Assembly (NCBI RefSeq): GCF_020179835.1
Contig: NZ_JAIUDA010000003.1
Span: 496,001 to 560,000 of the forward strand
Reading direction: 5' to 3'
Length of the DNA stretch: 64,000 bases
DNA from: Pantoea sp. alder81
GTDB lineage: Bacteria; Pseudomonadota; Gammaproteobacteria; Enterobacterales; Enterobacteriaceae
The notes beneath the pieces were generated by a model. The model did not search any database and had not been told where the DNA came from. It saw nothing but the letters and a program-made list of their open reading frames with translations. Positions 63,815-64,000 of this stretch are shown one piece after another. A program made the translations under genes and the position numbers. Each line of letters opens with the position of its first letter. Within the stretch, counting starts at the first letter, position 1.

Positions 63815-64000
63815 ATGCACGCTCATTCTCATTCATGCCGTTGTGGGAAATCCCACAGCAAACTCCAGCCGCTGTGCAGCATTCGCTCTGCAACGCCTAC
63901 CGCGCTAAAAATCTCGGCTGCCCTGCCCGCCACACCCGAAAGTGGCTGCGGCTGCTGCGATAACGACAGCGGCAGTCCCGGCGGCGAAAGCGACGCCGAA
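63815..64000 (+). CDS. zntA: Zn/Cd/Pb-exporting P-type ATPase ZntA, N-terminus only
   Basis: Only the first 62 codons are inside the window and the frame is open at the edge. They encode a His/Cys-rich stretch (MHAHSHSCRCGKSHSK; later GCGCCDND), fitting the metal-binding N-terminal tail of ZntA. The E. coli tail differs but also has a CCC cluster. The assignment relies on the ZntR promoter and on synteny with yhhN. SD GGAGG precedes the ATG by four bases. Confidence 0.85.
   Translation, partial: MHAHSHSCRCGKSHSKLQPLCSIRSATPTALKISAALPATPESGCGCCDNDSGSPGGESDAE

Noticed and set aside
1..64000. CRISPR array, tRNA, rRNA or prophage
   Set aside because: No regularly spaced direct repeats, no cloverleaf or rRNA sequence, and no phage structural or integrase gene were seen.

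Overview
The window is chromosomal DNA of a Gram-negative enterobacterium. Almost every gene has a recognisable Escherichia coli counterpart, and the orders uvrA/ssb, dnaB-qor-pspG-dusA-zur-yjbJ-dinF-lexA-dgkA-plsB-ubiA-ubiC-psiE and gntUKR-yhhW-ryhB-yhhY-ggt-yhhA-ugpQCEAB-livFGMH-panM-rpoH-ftsXEY-rsmD-yhhL-yhhM-yhhN-zntA are essentially the E. coli orders. The divergence of the proteins and several lineage-specific gene contents point to a relative such as Pantoea or Erwinia (Erwiniaceae). That placement is inference, not something the sequence states.

Layout. 1-1.7 kb: the end of a surface-glycan cluster (a TupA-type ATP-grasp protein cut by the window edge, and a Wzx-type flippase). 1.7-3.5 kb: AT-rich, gene-poor DNA holding a 131-codon gene derived from an IS3-family OrfA. 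3.5-6 kb: an EamA exporter, an AraC regulator and an isochorismatase-like hydrolase. 6-9.4 kb: a two-gene operon, a RecQ helicase fused to a phosphoribosyltransferase domain, translationally coupled to a DprA-like protein. This is the best candidate for an under-described system. 9.5-31.7 kb: housekeeping and stress genes of the E. coli 91-92 min region (ssb, uvrA, yjbR, tyrB, dnaB, qor, pspG, dusA, zur, yjbJ, dinF, lexA, dgkA, plsB, ubiA, ubiC, psiE). An Lrp-type regulator and a YitT membrane protein sit where E. coli has alr. 31.8-39.1 kb: a GntR regulator divergent from a five-gene ABC importer operon with a cytoplasmic alkaline-phosphatase-superfamily enzyme, then the phosphate transporter gene yjbB. 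39.2-64 kb: the E. coli 76-77 min region from gntU to the start of zntA. Two segments far apart in E. coli are therefore joined near 39.15 kb.

Regulation readable from sequence. LexA boxes lie before uvrA and lexA; a sigma-54 promoter before pspG; a Zur-like box before zur; a CRP site before psiE; Pho boxes before the phosphorus-uptake operon, its regulator and ugpB; a gluconate operator before gntK; a Fur box and the iron-starvation small RNA RyhB between yhhW and yhhY; DnaA-box and sigma-E-like elements before rpoH; and a 20-bp-spacer ZntR promoter before zntA. Phosphate starvation is a recurring theme (psiE, the importer operon, yjbB, ugpBAECQ), as are zinc (zur, zntA) and SOS (uvrA, lexA, dinF).

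Start codons were chosen by ribosome-binding site and by homology where the longest open frame was implausible. No tRNA, rRNA, CRISPR array or intact insertion sequence was seen.
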